64,000 nt of DNA, from NCBI RefSeq assembly GCF_000238995.1, contig NC_016638.1, forward strand, positions 620,001 through 684,000. Reading direction: 5' to 3'. Origin of the DNA: Mycoplasma haemocanis str. Illinois. GTDB lineage: Bacteria > Bacillota_I > Bacilli_A > Mycoplasmatales > Mycoplasmoidaceae. Numbering within the stretch: position 1 is the first letter of the stretch; every line of letters begins with the position of its first letter. The translations under genes and the position numbers were made by a program. Under the pieces are notes generated by a model. It was not told the DNA's origin. It did no database searches and saw only the letters and a list, made by a program, of their open reading frames with translations. This document shows positions 20,281 to 30,676 of this stretch, one piece after another.

Positions 20281-20894
20281 TACTCCTTATTTGAACATCA
20301 ATCAGAAACCTTATCCAAATAGTATTCATACTCATCATCCCATCGTTCCTTATTTAAGTGCTTTGCACATTCAGTTCTCAAAGACTGCCAAGCATTATCT
20401 TCGGATGGGTTGTTTATGGTAAATCCCTTTATTTTTTGATCTACTGTGGCTTGATGATATTTATCTTTCAATTTATTCCAACTAGCCTTATCTCCAGACT
20501 CATCATCACCAACCGTCTTTAAAAGTTTAGTTTTTAAATCTTCCAACCTCTGTTGAATAGTTCTAGGAACGGTACATCATATCTTTGCTTTCTCATAAAG
20601 ACTGGAATCGTTAGAGGATAAAACTCTATTGCATTTTTTCTTAAGAGCCTGATCCGTTATCTCTCCAGTAAGATCAGAGAATTTCTTATTGGCTAAAATC
20701 CCCGTATCCTTATACTTAAGAAGAACAGTGGTTCAATTTCCATCGTGAGGATCCATGACCAAATAGTGATCTTTTTTCAACCTATCCCTAAGAGTAGACT
20801 CAGAAGTTTTAGTTGTGGAACTATGAACTAAATAAGCTCCCCCTCCGAACGCGACTCCTAAAGCTCCTACTCCAACAATATATAAATAGTTCAC
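20280..20894 (-). CDS. Two-module WC-family paralog (204 aa)
   Basis: The start is taken as GTG at 20894 because an in-frame TAA lies four codons upstream and no ATG precedes the hydrophobic YIVGVGALGVAFGGGAYLV. Then LRDRLKKDHYLVMDPHDGNW, module 1 KKKCNRVLSS...KIWCTVPRTIQQRL, SWNKLKDKYHQ, module 2 RTECAKHLNKE...SDWCSNKE. The PRTIQQRL element is shared with the PRNVQ subtype. Confidence 0.84.
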
Positions 20895-20938
20895 AACCAG
20901 GATTTACTTAAAAATGACACTCTTTCTGAAAAAAGAAA

Positions 20939-21586
20939 TTATTTAACTTTGCAGTAAAGTTCTTGATTTCTAAATTCAAGAGAATCGGGACCCATAAATG
21001 GTTCTTTCTTAACTCCATCACATCATGACTTAAGAGAATCTCTATGAGTCTTTTCAAAGGAATCCTTACTTTGTATTTCTGCCTTCAACGTTTCTAAAAC
21101 TGAAGGAAGAGAACCATTCGATATTTCATGACTTTTCAAAGAAGTTAAAGAAGCATCTCACTTATTTCCCGACGAACTTGTTGTATCTTCTCCATTTCAT
21201 TCTTTTCCGGAGCTCGCATCTCCATTAGTTCTTGAGCAATAATTTTTAAAATCATCCCAATATTCTGAATTTTCAAAAGGAGATTTATAGATAGACTTAC
21301 ATCCCTCCTTCATTAACCTCTTCGCTTCATTTTCGTTAGAGGAAGAAGTTTTGGTGGCTTCTATATGGGCTGAAATTAAAGTGGGATGTTTGGGTTTAAT
21401 AGTTTTTAAAAAAGAGTATCTATTATCTCAGGCAGAATTATCTTTGACGGTATCCAACAGAGAATGTTTGTACCTATCTGCAAAAGTAACTACTTTAGAT
21501 TTCCATGGCCTCAGAGCTAACAACCCTCCGGCTCCAACTCCCCCAATCCCTAATCCACCTAAAGTCAAAATTAAATTTTTACTCAT
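20939..21586 (-). CDS. ELYC-family paralog (215 aa)
   Basis: Opens block III. MSKNLILTLGGLGIGGVGAGG, KSKVVTFADRYKHSLLD, GCKSIYKSPFENSEYWDDF, NYCSRTNGD, NKWDASLTSLKSHEIS, SWCDGVKKEPFMGPDSLEF, ELYCKVK. High similarity to 61-702 including KKEPFMG. 165 bp of non-coding sequence separates it from the next gene upstream (21752). Confidence 0.88.
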
Positions 21587-21751
21587 ACATGACTATTTAC
21601 ACAGTGTGAACCTAAGTTTCCTCTTAAATAAATCTCAGATTTTCCAACATATCTTTATTTTCCTTACAAGAAGTAGACTCTATCTCTTTTTAGTTTCCTA
21701 AAGGTTTATCCTTCCTTGAATTCACACTCAAAAATAAAAATAAACAAAAAT

Positions 21752-22627
21752 TTATAGAGTTAACTCTCCCGTAACCATAGATTTCCTAAGACATCTAAAC
21801 CTGAATTTAGGATATATCTCGCTAAATACTTTACCTTCAAAAAAATTCCTATTCAGGGTGTTATTACACCACATTTTTAAACTCTCATAGTTATCCTCAT
21901 TTGAATTATCAGCTTTTCAAGAATCCAATTCCCTAATAGATATATACTTAGAGATCAAATAACTAAAGTTCTCAGTCTCGGTTAACAGTAAATTACTCTC
22001 CCCCCTTCATTCTATTAGCTCTTTAATATTTGAGAATTCTTTGGGAGTGCATAGCTCCTTAACATTTAAAACAAGAATCTCATCTACGGGTTTATCCAAA
22101 GAACTAGTGCATCACATCTTGAAGGCGCTTTTGGCAGCATCCAAATCCTCCACCTCCTTTCCATCCTCTCCAATTTTAGGAGAGTAACCTATTAGGGAGT
22201 TAAAGCCATTGATGTGTTTTCGAAATACATAAGCTATCTTGTATTTATCATCTTCCTCGTTCCCGGATTGTATAAGCCTCTTAGTATCACCATATAATTG
22301 GATAATCCTTCCTTTAACGGTCTTAGGATTGTCTACACACAATAGAGAGGCGTTTTCTTTAAGATCCTCATAATTCTCGGAATCCATATGGTGCTTACAT
22401 CAAGCCTTCACTTCTTCCACACCATTAATTCTTAAATCACTCACAATCTTTCCGTTTTCCTCTAATACGACCTGTCAATAATTAGTCTCAAAATCTGAAA
22501 TCAACCTAAATCCCTGTCATTCCAAATACTGCCTCAATGTCTTTGGTTTTAAATGATGAAATTTGTACCACCCCCCTATACCCACTGTGCCCAATCCTAA
22601 TAAAGCTAAAGGGACAAGAGCTTTCAC
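21752..22627 (-). CDS. Three-module WC-family paralog, FHHLKPK subtype (291 aa)
   Basis: GTG start at 22627, aligned with MKALAPLALL of 7272-8129. KFHHLKPKTLRQYLEWQGF, MDSENYEDLKENASLLCVDNPKTVKGRIIQL, INGFNSLIGYSPKIG, LCTPKEFSNIKELI, YPKFRFRCLRK and an eight-residue tail. Divergent from the MSY gene at 22722 with 94 bp between the starts. Confidence 0.86.
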
Positions 22628-22721
22628 GGTGAAAAGGATTTATAAATGTGATTTAAGAGGGTATGGGGATTTTGGGCTAAGAATAAAAAGGATGAAAGGA
22701 TTCTATTATTAGGATTTCTTT

Positions 22722-23231
22722 ATGTCTTACACATTAGTAAGAATAGTCACTATTGCTAGCGGTGGGGTGGCAGCTGGGGGAATTGTCGTAAGTTCTTCAT
22801 CTTTAACTGGAACTTTCGATCCTCGTCAAGAGAAAGCCTTTACATCTCCGAAAAGGATAATTAATTCAGAACCAGAGAAGGATTTTAAGCAAAAAACTAT
22901 TTGCAACGTTTATTCAGCGGAAGCACCCACTTATACCGTTAGCTCTGACAAGAAAACAAGAAGTCGTAAGTTTACAAAATTTAAAGAAGAGTTCTGGGAT
23001 AAGGATGAATTTTTAAAGAAAGCAAATCATGATAATTTATGAAATAAGGACAAATTGAAGCAAGAAATAGAAGACGGGTGCTTAAGGTATGGAAGAGCGT
23101 TTGTTTGATGGGGCGTTGGGATCCGGACAAAAAGCGCAACGTGGATATATGCTAGCGATATGAATAATGGAAAAAACTGGTTAAAAGAATCTGAAGTTTT
23201 TGTCCCAGAGAAACTTAAACAACAATCTTAG
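22722..23231 (+). CDS. Small Trp-rich protein, MSY type (169 aa)
   Basis: MSYTLVRIVTIASGGVAAGG and a Ser-rich linker, then ICNVYSAEAP, RSRKFTKFKEEFWDKDEF, LKQEIEDGCLRYGRAFVWWG, ATWIYASDMNNGKNWL. Shares the C-terminal half with the MNT type (6775, 10304, 26088), with a different N-terminus, so the two are branches of one family. Function unknown; only two TGA-Trp codons. Confidence 0.87.
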
Positions 23232-23508
23232 ATCTTTTTAAATATTTAACTTTCGAAAAGTTTTTAATCTCTCTACTTCAAATCTCTTCCCAACCCAGAC
23301 AGGAAAATTTTATTCATATATCTTTATTTCATGGATTTTGAATACAAGTGTCAAGTATTTACATGCTAATAAAGCTTGTTATGAAAGGAATCAACGTAAA
23401 TTTACTTGTATCAAATATATAGATTTGATCTGTTCACATAAAATTTAAACTGAATTAAATAAAAAACCTTTAAATGTCTCTTTATAGTTAATTAAGAGCA
23501 AGTTTGTA

Positions 23509-23961
23509 ATGAGTATTGGAATTACTAAAGCTATAGCCGGAGTATCCGTTCTTGCTGGGACTGGAGCTGTTCTTTCTGAAAATATAAATTTAGGCAGTTC
23601 TTCAGTTCTATTATCTTCAGCAAAAGAAGATTCCTCTATTTCCAAGACTTCCAGCAGTAAACAAATAACTCCTTTGCAGGGTAAGTGTAGGATTTGAGAG
23701 GTTACATTGGGGAATGGTAGTTATAGAGTAACTAGGATAGTTCAAGAAATTACAAATCGGGATGAATTGGTAAATGATGCTGATCCCGGTAATGAAAGAT
23801 TTAGAGCCGAAATAAGGGATGCTTGTGCAGGAAAAAAGGATACTCGTGTAAAAGTAGACGATTACATATATATCTATATTTCTAGATTAGGTGGAAGATG
23901 AGCTTATTCAAGCGTGGTACAGCATTACAACTGACATGCAGATAATCAAGTAGCTAAGTAA
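23509..23961 (+). CDS. Diverged small Trp-rich family member (150 aa)
   Basis: MSIGITKAIAGVSVLAGTGAVL, Ser-rich linker, GKCRIWEVTLGNG, YRVTRIVQEITNRDELV, FRAEIRDACAGKK, DDYIYIYISRLGGRWAYSS. The order C-x-I/V..., basic helix, D-E-L/F, EI..AC matches the MSY/MNT families, but the WWG signature is replaced by YIYIS. Lies alone: 277 bp of apparently non-coding DNA upstream (23232-23508), 45 bp to the convergent gene downstream. Confidence 0.78.
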
Positions 23962-24006
23962 GATCTATTTTCCGTTATTAACAAAACATAAATCCATAAA
24001 ATTTTA

Positions 24007-24873
24007 TTAGCTTTTTATATTTAAAGCTTCAGATCCCTTAAGACACCTAAATCTGAATTTGGGATAGACTTCGCTAAATACCTTATCGTCATAAAAATTC
24101 TTGTTTAGGTTTTGTTCACATCAAGTTTTTAAATTATTCTTATCTCCCTCTTGTCTTAAATTATCTGCTTTTCAAGAATCTAATGTCTTAATAGATTCAT
24201 GTTTTTGTTGAAGGTCAGAATCTAAATTAGAAGAAGTTAACAACAAGCTATCTTCTCCATTCTTGGTTATTAATTCTTTAATTGTTGAGAAGCTCTTGGG
24301 TATGCAAAAGGTCCTGATATTCAAAATTAATGTCTCTTCTATTCCTTTCTCTAACGAACTCTCACATCACTTTTTAAAAGCATCTTTAGCAGCCTCTAAA
24401 TCCTCAAGTTCCTTACCATTATTACCTATTTGCGGTTTATAGCCTATTAAATCGTGGAAACCATTAATGTGCTTCCTAAATACATAAGCCACCTTATATT
24501 GATTATCACCATTTATAAGTTTCTCAGTGTTTCCATCTAATTGGATAATCCTAGCTTTAACCGTCTTGGGATTATCTACACATAATAGAGAAGCATTATC
24601 CTTAAAATCCTCATAGTTCTCGGAATCTATATGATCCTGGCATCATCTTTTCACTTTATCAACCGTGCTAGGCATACCTAGCTTTCCAATTAATTCCTTA
24701 TTCTCCTCTAATACAGCCTTTCAGTAATTAGTCTCCGAATCTGAAATCAATCTCAATCCTTGCCATTCCAAATATTGACGTAATTTCTTTGGTTTCAAAT
24801 GATGAAACTTATATCAACCCCCTATTCCCGCAGAACCCAAGCCTAATAAAACTAAAGGAGCTATAGCTTTCAT
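24007..24873 (-). CDS. Three-module WC-family paralog, FHHLKPK subtype (288 aa)
   Basis: Closest relative of 7272-8129 and 10838-11701: KFHHLKPKKLRQYLEWQGL, SETNYWKAVLEENKELIGKL, LCVDNPKTVKARIIQLDG, INGFHDLIGYKPQIG, FCIPKSFSTIKELI, YPKFRFRCLKGS. The tail after RCLKG differs (SEALNIKS). Forms the left edge of a segment duplicated from 7272-9400. Confidence 0.88.
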
Positions 24874-25047
24874 GGTGGAAAATCCTTATAAATTGGGGTT
24901 TTATAAGGGATCATTTTTTAACTAAATATAAAATGTGACATTTGAGAAACAGATATTGAATAGCTTTAATTAAGGGTATAGGATTATTCTTAGTAGTTAA
25001 ATAAGCTATACATAGCTATTTTTAAATTTCATTAAGGTAGAAAGATC

Positions 25048-25211
25048 CAAATTAACTGTAGTGAGATTCATAATAATTCCCTAAACTTCTAAAAACGCAG
25101 GAAGAAAACTCTTTCTATAAAGTATTTCTAGGATCAAAACGAAAGCAAGCACGATAAAGCAGAGAACTAAAAGTTGTTTGGAGAGCTTCTAAACAACTGA
25201 GAAACATATGA
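25048..25211 (+). pseudogene. Relic of an acidic-family gene
   Basis: Short stretches match the 8287-8865 gene in order: its N-terminal codons (ccaaattaactg...), the segment aggatcaaaacgaaagcaag (counterpart of aggatcaaaatgaaagtgag), and its last codons (tttggagagcttctaaacaactgagaaacatat). The acidic middle is deleted and no long frame remains. Flanks are also homologous to those of 8287. The remainder of 24874-25296 is degenerate non-coding sequence. Confidence 0.7.
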
Positions 25212-25296
25212 GAATAGTCATTCTCCCCTATTTCAATCTTAAGCTAGCCCGTTATTACGAAAAAGACGAAAAATAGCTTTAAGTATTCATCCTCAC

Positions 25297-25743
25297 ATGT
25301 CGAGGGGGAGAATACTTTTAGGGATTGGTGGAGCGGGAGTGACTACTCTTGCCGCCTTATTTGGAACTTCCCAAATTAAAGAGCATAATTATCAAACTAA
25401 GATGAGAAAGTTTAGGGAAACGGCTAAAAAAGTAAATGAGTATCTTAGTAGCCAAGCCGCATGAAAAAATATGAAAGTATATGATCCTGAGAATGTAATT
25501 TGAGACAAGCACTTTCGTTATTTTTCATCTCAGATGTGAAATGATCCTAACCAAATACATTTTCCTAAAGAAGCTAAGGATAGTCTGGACGGTTTTAAGA
25601 ATTTTTGCTTTGAGAAAATGGAGTCTAATGAGAAAGAGTTACCAACCATTAATCCATCTAGTATTTCTGCGAGGGAAGGATACTGGGAGCACTGCTTGAT
25701 AAGTGATGTCGGATTTAAACAATTAAATGAAAAATATCCGTAA
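25297..25743 (+). CDS. ~150-aa plus-strand paralog (148 aa)
   Basis: MSRGRILLGIGGAGVTTLAAL, EHNYQTKMRKFRETAKKVNEY, YDPENVIWDKHFRYF, DSLDGFKNFCFEKMES, GYWEHCLISD, NEKYP. Nearly a duplicate of 8948-9400, with divergence concentrated in the middle (SSQAAWKNMKV) and around PTINPSS. Three TGA-Trp codons. The copy stayed intact while the acidic gene ahead of it decayed. Confidence 0.86.
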
Positions 25744-26040
25744 AATTAAGAGAGTACTTATCTAGCTCATCCAAAGTTTTATTGTTGGCACTTTGAAATA
25801 AGAAAGGCACCATAAAACGCTTCCTGCACAAGTTCAAAATATAACTCCTTTAAAGTTAGAGCAAAACAATTAATAAAGGGTTGTGTTTCTTGAATGCATT
25901 AGGTTTTTCTAAAAGCACACGTTTAAAAGAGAAGCTTGGCGTACTGGTTGTGAAGGCATATGATAAAATATCCTTATGAACAACATAAGACATGCTTATA
26001 TGTTCCAAAAATCATACTCATTCATCTTCAATTCAAAGTA
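25744..26040. other. Intergenic stretch without recognisable gene
   Basis: About 340 bp lie between two plus genes (25743 to 26088). I found no open frame with family motifs on either strand and no RNA gene. The last ~50 bases contain the leader elements of 26088; the rest appears to be non-coding. Confidence 0.5.
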
Positions 26041-26058
26041 AGTTAAATAAAAAACTTT

Positions 26059-26079
26059 AGGGGTCTGTTACAAGGGGTC
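26059..26079 (+). repeat. Two-copy AGGGGTC leader repeat ahead of the 26088 gene
   Basis: Two copies of aggggtc (26059-26065 and 26073-26079), 14 bases apart, precede the ATG at 26088; the second is nine bases before the start. It is the counterpart of the three-copy array at 10264-10295. Confidence 0.6.
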
Positions 26080-26087
26080 AATTAACC

Positions 26088-26588
26088 ATGAACACTTTAA
26101 TTCCTAAAGTTGCAGCTGCAGTCATTTCTTTAGGTGGGGCTGTAGCTGTTTTATTAGAAACCAAAAGTTCAGATAATTCAAAAGATCTACTATCTGTAGA
26201 TGCTGCTTTGGCTTCAATACCAAAAAGGAGAGTTCCTAATAAGAATGATTGCAATGTTTACTTATCAGATTATGAAAATGTCTTAGACGAAAAGTCGAAG
26301 ACATCGACTCGTAAACTTGTGAAAATTGAAGAACGATTTTGGACTAAAGAAGAATTCTTACAGGAAGTAAAAAGTAAGAATTTGTGGAATAGTGAAGATT
26401 TAAAGAAAAAGATAGAGGGTGCGTGCTCTAGTCAAGGAAAAAGAGCATTTGTTTGATGGGGTATAGTTGAACACGGAAAGGGCCATACATGAGAATTTCA
26501 TGATGCTATAAACCGGGAAAACTGGTTAAGTAAGGATAAGAATGTTGCTGTTCCTGAGTATTGACCCGAAGATCTTAGAACAGAATAA
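26088..26588 (+). CDS. Small Trp-rich protein, MNT type (166 aa)
   Basis: MNTLIPKVAAAVISLGGAVAVL, NDCNVYLSDYENVLDEKS, TRKLVKIEERFWTKEEF, KIEGACSSQGKRAFVWWG, HTWEFHDAINRENWLSK, PEYWPEDLRTE. Full-length relative of 10304-10798; fewer TGA codons because several Trp here are TGG, so codon use differs among paralogs. Confidence 0.87.
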
Positions 26589-26662
26589 ATTTTTAAAGAG
26601 TTTTAGGAGGATATCCTGTAGCTATTTGTTATAGAGTTAATTCTGCTTAAAAATTAGGTTCT

Positions 26663-26785
26663 TTAAAATCTCAATCCCTTCATTTCAAATACTGTCTCCA
26701 AAACTTTTATTGTAATTGAAACTTGTAACTCCCCTATGCCGGTAGAAACCCAGCCCAATAAAGTAAAAAGGACAGGGGGGTTCCG
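26663..26785 (-). pseudogene. Relic of a three-module gene 5' end
   Basis: Read on the minus strand, the sequence still resembles the first ~40 codons of the FHHLKPK subtype (the counterparts of LLGLG...GGWYKFHHLKPK...QYLEWQG), with frameshifts and no start codon. Nothing of the remaining ~245 codons is left. It occupies the place, ahead of an MSY gene, where an intact three-module gene stands in the neighbouring cassettes. The rest of 26589-26883 shows no gene. Confidence 0.65.
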
Positions 26786-26883
26786 TAGGAAAAGAATTTA
26801 TAGACTCGGATTAATGGGGGATTGTTTTTAACTCTAAATAAAAAGAATTAGAGTGCTAATGAATCTAGTACTGATAGAGAGAT

Positions 26884-27345
26884 ATGTCTTACAAAGTTAT
26901 AAAGATGGCAATCTTGGGAAGTTCTGCTTCAGCCATTGGGGGTGGTTTGGTTTCTGGATATTTTGCCCTCTCGGAGAAAGACAAAATTCCTCAAAGTTCA
27001 ACTCCCATCTCAAAAACATCACAAAAATCTTGTGTTATTTACGATATGGAGGAGCCTGAAGGGACAATAAACCATCGAAAATTTAAAAAGATTAAACAAA
27101 AGTTTGAGGGAAAGAACGCATTCTTAAAAGCTCTTGAATCAAAGGGAAATTTATGAAACAAGGAAGAATTGAGAAAGAAAGTTGAAGCAAAATGCGATCA
27201 AGGAGAAGATTCTTATATCTGATGAGGTAAGGGATATCGACCAGAAGAAACATGGATATATGCTAGGGATATGAATGAAAATGGGGTAGATTGAACTAAG
27301 GATTCTGAAGTAATTAAAAATTCTGAAAATATTCTTAAAAAGTAA
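26884..27345 (+). CDS. Small Trp-rich protein, MSY type (153 aa)
   Basis: MSYKVIKMAILGSSASAIGGG, SCVIYDMEEPEG, HRKFKKIKQKFEGKNAF, LRKKVEAKCDQGEDSYIWWGKG, ETWIYARDMNENGVDW. The stop lies two bases before the stop of the convergent three-module gene. Four TGA-Trp codons. Function unknown. Confidence 0.87.
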
Positions 27346-27347
27346 AT

Positions 27348-28229
27348 CTAGGCTGCTCTAACTGCTTGAGATTCGAATCTAGTTGTCTTAAGACATCTGA
27401 ATCTAAACTTGGGATAAATATTGCTAAAAGTACCTTCTTCAGAAAATTTCTTTTTCTGGGTTTCATCACACCAGGCATATAGACTCATAAACGAGGAACC
27501 GCTCTTTGTTGGGTCATTCTCCCAAGAGGATAGACCTTTTATAGAGTTGTATTTCAAATTCAGATCCCCCAAATTATTTGGATTAGTTAAAAGTAAACTT
27601 TCCTCTCCCCGAAGTTTAATTAACCCAAAGATATCTCCAAAACCTTTGGAAAAGCAGAGAAGCTTTACATTGGCAACGATCGTATCATTGGGAGCTGCAT
27701 CCAAAGATTTCTTACATCACGTACTTAAAGCCCTCCCTGCATTTTCAAGATCCTCTTTTATAGGTTGCCCTTTCTCTTGTTCTGGAGGAAGAAATCCTAT
27801 TGTTTCTGTAACTCCCGCTATATGTTTCTTAAATATATAAGAAACCTTATATTCATCCATTTCTCCATCCTTAATCAATCCATCTATATTCCCATCTAAT
27901 TGGATAATCCTAGCTTTAACTGTCTTGGGATTATCTATACATAAAAGAGATGCGCTTACTTTAAAGTCTTCATAATTTTCAGAATCCAAGTGGACTTCAC
28001 ACCACCACTTTATTTCATCAATATTAGATATATTAAGATCTTCTGCCACCTTCTTGTTTTCATGCAAAACAGATAGTCAATGATTTCTCTCAGTGTCTTT
28101 AATTAACTTAAATCCCTGCCACTCTAAATACTGCCTTAAAGTTTTAGGCTTCAAATGAATAAATTTATACCATCCCCCTATTCCTGCAGCTCCCAATCCC
28201 AATAAAACTGTCAAGGGAAAGAATTTCAC
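27348..28229 (-). CDS. Three-module WC-family paralog (293 aa)
   Basis: GTG at 28229. KFFPLTVLLGLGAAGIGG, YKFIHLKPKTLRQYLEWQGF, KWWCEVHLDSENYEDFKVSASLLCIDNPKTVKAR, FKKHIAGVTETIGFLPPEQ, LCFSKGFGDIFGLI, YPKFRFRCLKTTRFESQAVRAA. It has an unusually divergent module 2 (IAGVTETIGF in place of IxGFxxLIGY) and a longer C-terminal tail. Confidence 0.87.
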
Positions 28230-28359
28230 AATGTCGAAAAACCCAAAAATTCTAATAAATAGAAGTTATTGTAGCCTTTTAAATTCCTATTTAAATAGAT
28301 ATCGTTCCCACAAATAAAGAAAAAGGGGTGAAAAATTTAGTAGCTATTCTTTGACTTTT

Positions 28360-28821
28360 ATGACTACGTCTATTTTTAAATTAATAGCTGTCGCAGGGAG
28401 TGCAATCATTGGAGGAGGTACTGTTGTAAATCAAGCCTTCTTTTCTGGTGATAAGGAAGAACGGACTGAGACTCAAGCTAATGAAGGGGTAGAGACCCCT
28501 AGCGAAATTGCTTGTACCATTTATGAGGGTGAGAAGGAACCATATATTCGAAAACTTAAAAAGATTAAGGCCAACTTGGGAAGCAAAGAGGATTTCTTTA
28601 AGGCTAGAGAAAAGGATACAACAAGAATTTGAAACTTTGATTCTCTAAAACGGGAAATAGAGGAAGGTTGTCGACGATCTGCAACTCGTAGGATTTACAT
28701 TTGATATGGTCCGGTTCATGGTAAACCAAATACGTGAATATTTGGTAGTGATATAAGTAATGTTGACTGATTAAGAAAAAGAGATGTTGAAATTCCAGCA
28801 GAACTTAGATTGAAAGAATAA
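28360..28821 (+). CDS. Small Trp-rich protein, MSY-like (153 aa)
   Basis: ATG at 28360 (MTTSIFKLIAVAGSAIIGGG); a TTG at 28351 in frame is less likely because the ATG aligns with MSY paralogs. IACTIYEGEKEP, IRKLKKIKANLGSKEDFF, LKREIEEGCRRSATRRIYIWYG, NTWIFGSDISNVDWL. WWG is replaced by WYG. It ends directly against the stop of the minus-strand gene at 28822. Confidence 0.85.
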
Positions 28822-29647
28822 CTAGAGAGCTTTTACGCATCTAAATCGAAATTTAGGGTAAATCTCAGTAAAAACTCCCTTATCCGAGAACTTCTCTGAT
28901 TTATTTTCTTCGCACCAGATTTTTAGATCTTTAGTACCCCATACTGAATCCTCCTTTCACGTCTTTAAATCCTGTATCTCTTTATATTTCTTATCCAAAT
29001 CACTACCCGTCAAAAGCTTCTCTCCATTCTTTTTAATTAACTCCTCTATGGTAGAGAATTCCTTGGGGGAGCAAAAGGTTTGAATATTAGAAACTAAAAT
29101 ATCATCTGCCTTTTTAGTCAAAGAGCCGATACACCAATCTTCAAAACTCTTCTTTGCTTCCTCCAAATCCTCTTCCTTAGAGTGTCCCTCTTCGTTTTTT
29201 GGGGGGATAAATTTTATTAAATTCAGAAATATGTCTTCTGAATACATAGGCAACTTTAAACTTTTCATCTTCTCCCTTTTTAATTAATCCACTGGTACTT
29301 CCTTGCTTTTGAATTATCTTCCCTTCTACAGTTCAAATACTATCCACACATACTTTAGAAACTCTTGAAACATACTTCTGATAATCAGTTAATGGGAGAA
29401 GACTCTTACACCATTGTTGAATTTGTAAAATTTCGGGATTATCATTTCCAAATATCTCCCTCAGCAAAATAGCATTCTCCGTCTTTATTGCCTTCCAAGT
29501 ATTTGTATCTGTATTAGAAACTAATTTGAATCCTTGCCATTCCAAATACTCTTGAAGATTCTTGGGCTTTAATGAATTGAAACCATAAACTCCTGCTCCT
29601 CCTAATCCACCAACAACTCCAATTCCCAATAGGGTTTTAAATTTCAC
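28822..29647 (-). pseudogene. Three-module WC-family gene with a frameshift
   Basis: GTG at 29647: MKFKTLLGIGVVGGLGGAG, FNSLKPKNLQEYLEWQGF, QWCKSLLPLTDYQKY...VCVDS, then VAYVFRRHISEF in one frame. The continuation (PPKNEEGHSKEEDLEEAKK, DWCIGS, FCSPKEFSTIEELI, FRFRCVKAL) is in another frame, reaching TAG at 28822. The shift lies between ~29195 and 29225, where a T6G6 tract (29195-29206) is a likely slippage site: losing one base there would give IYPPKNEEG in one frame. No other lesion was seen. Confidence 0.75.
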
Positions 29648-29652
29648 AAAAA

Positions 29653-30507
29653 CTACTTCTCTTCAGATTTAGAACCCTCGACACACCGAGATATCACCTT
29701 AGGTAAGATTTCCTCAAATACGATTAAGCTCGTACTGAATTCCTCATCCAAATGTTGGTTACATCATTTTTTTAGTCCATCTTCATAGTCTTCTCTAATA
29801 TCATGCTTGTAAGAGGCAAATTCACTAATCTTGTTGTATCTTTCTTTAAGTTGAGTTTCTTTTCCGCTATCCGTTAACAAAGGTCTTCCCGTTAAGTAAT
29901 CTCTAATCTTTGAAAAATTCTTAGGGGTACAGAATTCTCTTATGTTTAACACCAATGTCTCATCTATAGGTTTCTCCAAGGAACCAATACATCACTTCTG
30001 AAATAGTTCTGTAGCTTCCTCAAAAACTACTTTCTCTTTCCCATTGTCATCAACTTTTGGATGATAACCTATTAAAGAATTAAAACCCGGAATGTGCTTC
30101 CTAAATACATAGGCTACCTTATACTTCTGATTGGAATTAGGATCTTGAATCAATCCATCAGTACCTCCATCTAACTGGATTATTCTTGCTTTTACAGTCT
30201 TGGGATTATCTACACATAGAAGTAAGGCATAAGATTTAATATTCTCGTATTTCTCAGAATTTACGTGACTCTTACATCAATCTTTAACTCTGTCAATAGA
30301 AACATCTATACCCAGCTTTACGATGAGCTCCTTGTTCTCCTCTATTACAGCCTTTCAATAGTTACTTTCCGAATCGGAGATCAATCTCAATCCTTGCCAT
30401 TCCAAATACTGTTTCAATGTTTTTGGCTTCAAATTATGAAACTTGTACCAACTCCCGAATCCTACAGTTCCTAAACCCATAAGAGCTAAGGCAGGTATGG
30501 GTCTCAT
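29653..30507 (-). CDS. Three-module WC-family paralog, hybrid FHNLKPK / SRC type (284 aa)
   Basis: N-terminal two thirds resemble the FHHLKPK subtype (MRPIPALALMGLGTVGFG, KFHNLKPKTLKQ, LLCVDNPKTVKARIIQLDG, PGFNSLIGYHPKV), but the C-terminal third is of SRC type (FCTPKNFSKIRDYLTG, FASYKHDI, LPKVISRCVEG), otherwise seen with FFQDS proteins. This domain swap is shared with 30669-31508 and suggests recombination between subtypes. Confidence 0.88.
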
Positions 30508-30595
30508 GATTTATAAAACTTATGGATTTGATATAGAAGGGTGGGATTTTTAACTGAGAATAAAAAGTTTTAGAAATCTAATGTTGAAATTTGTC

Positions 30596-30676
30596 ATGTA
30601 TTACACGTTAGAAAAGACAGATTCTTTTACCAACGGAATTTCAGTGGAGGATATTTATCTAAAGGGCTTTAAATAA
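30596..30676 (+). pseudogene. Probable relic of an MSY-type gene
   Basis: A 26-codon frame starts ATG TAT TAC ACG TTA (MYYTLEK), close to MSYTFLK, at the expected distance behind a T-rich/AATAAAAAG element (30547-30567). The family body is missing and the frame ends at 30676. The position, divergent from 29653-30507, is that of MSY genes in the other cassettes. Confidence 0.5.

Noticed and set aside
21351..21701. Plus-strand frame of 116 codons opposite an ELYC gene
   Set aside because: Shadow of the minus-strand coding sequence 20939-21586; similar shadows occur at 515 and 15380 opposite the related genes.
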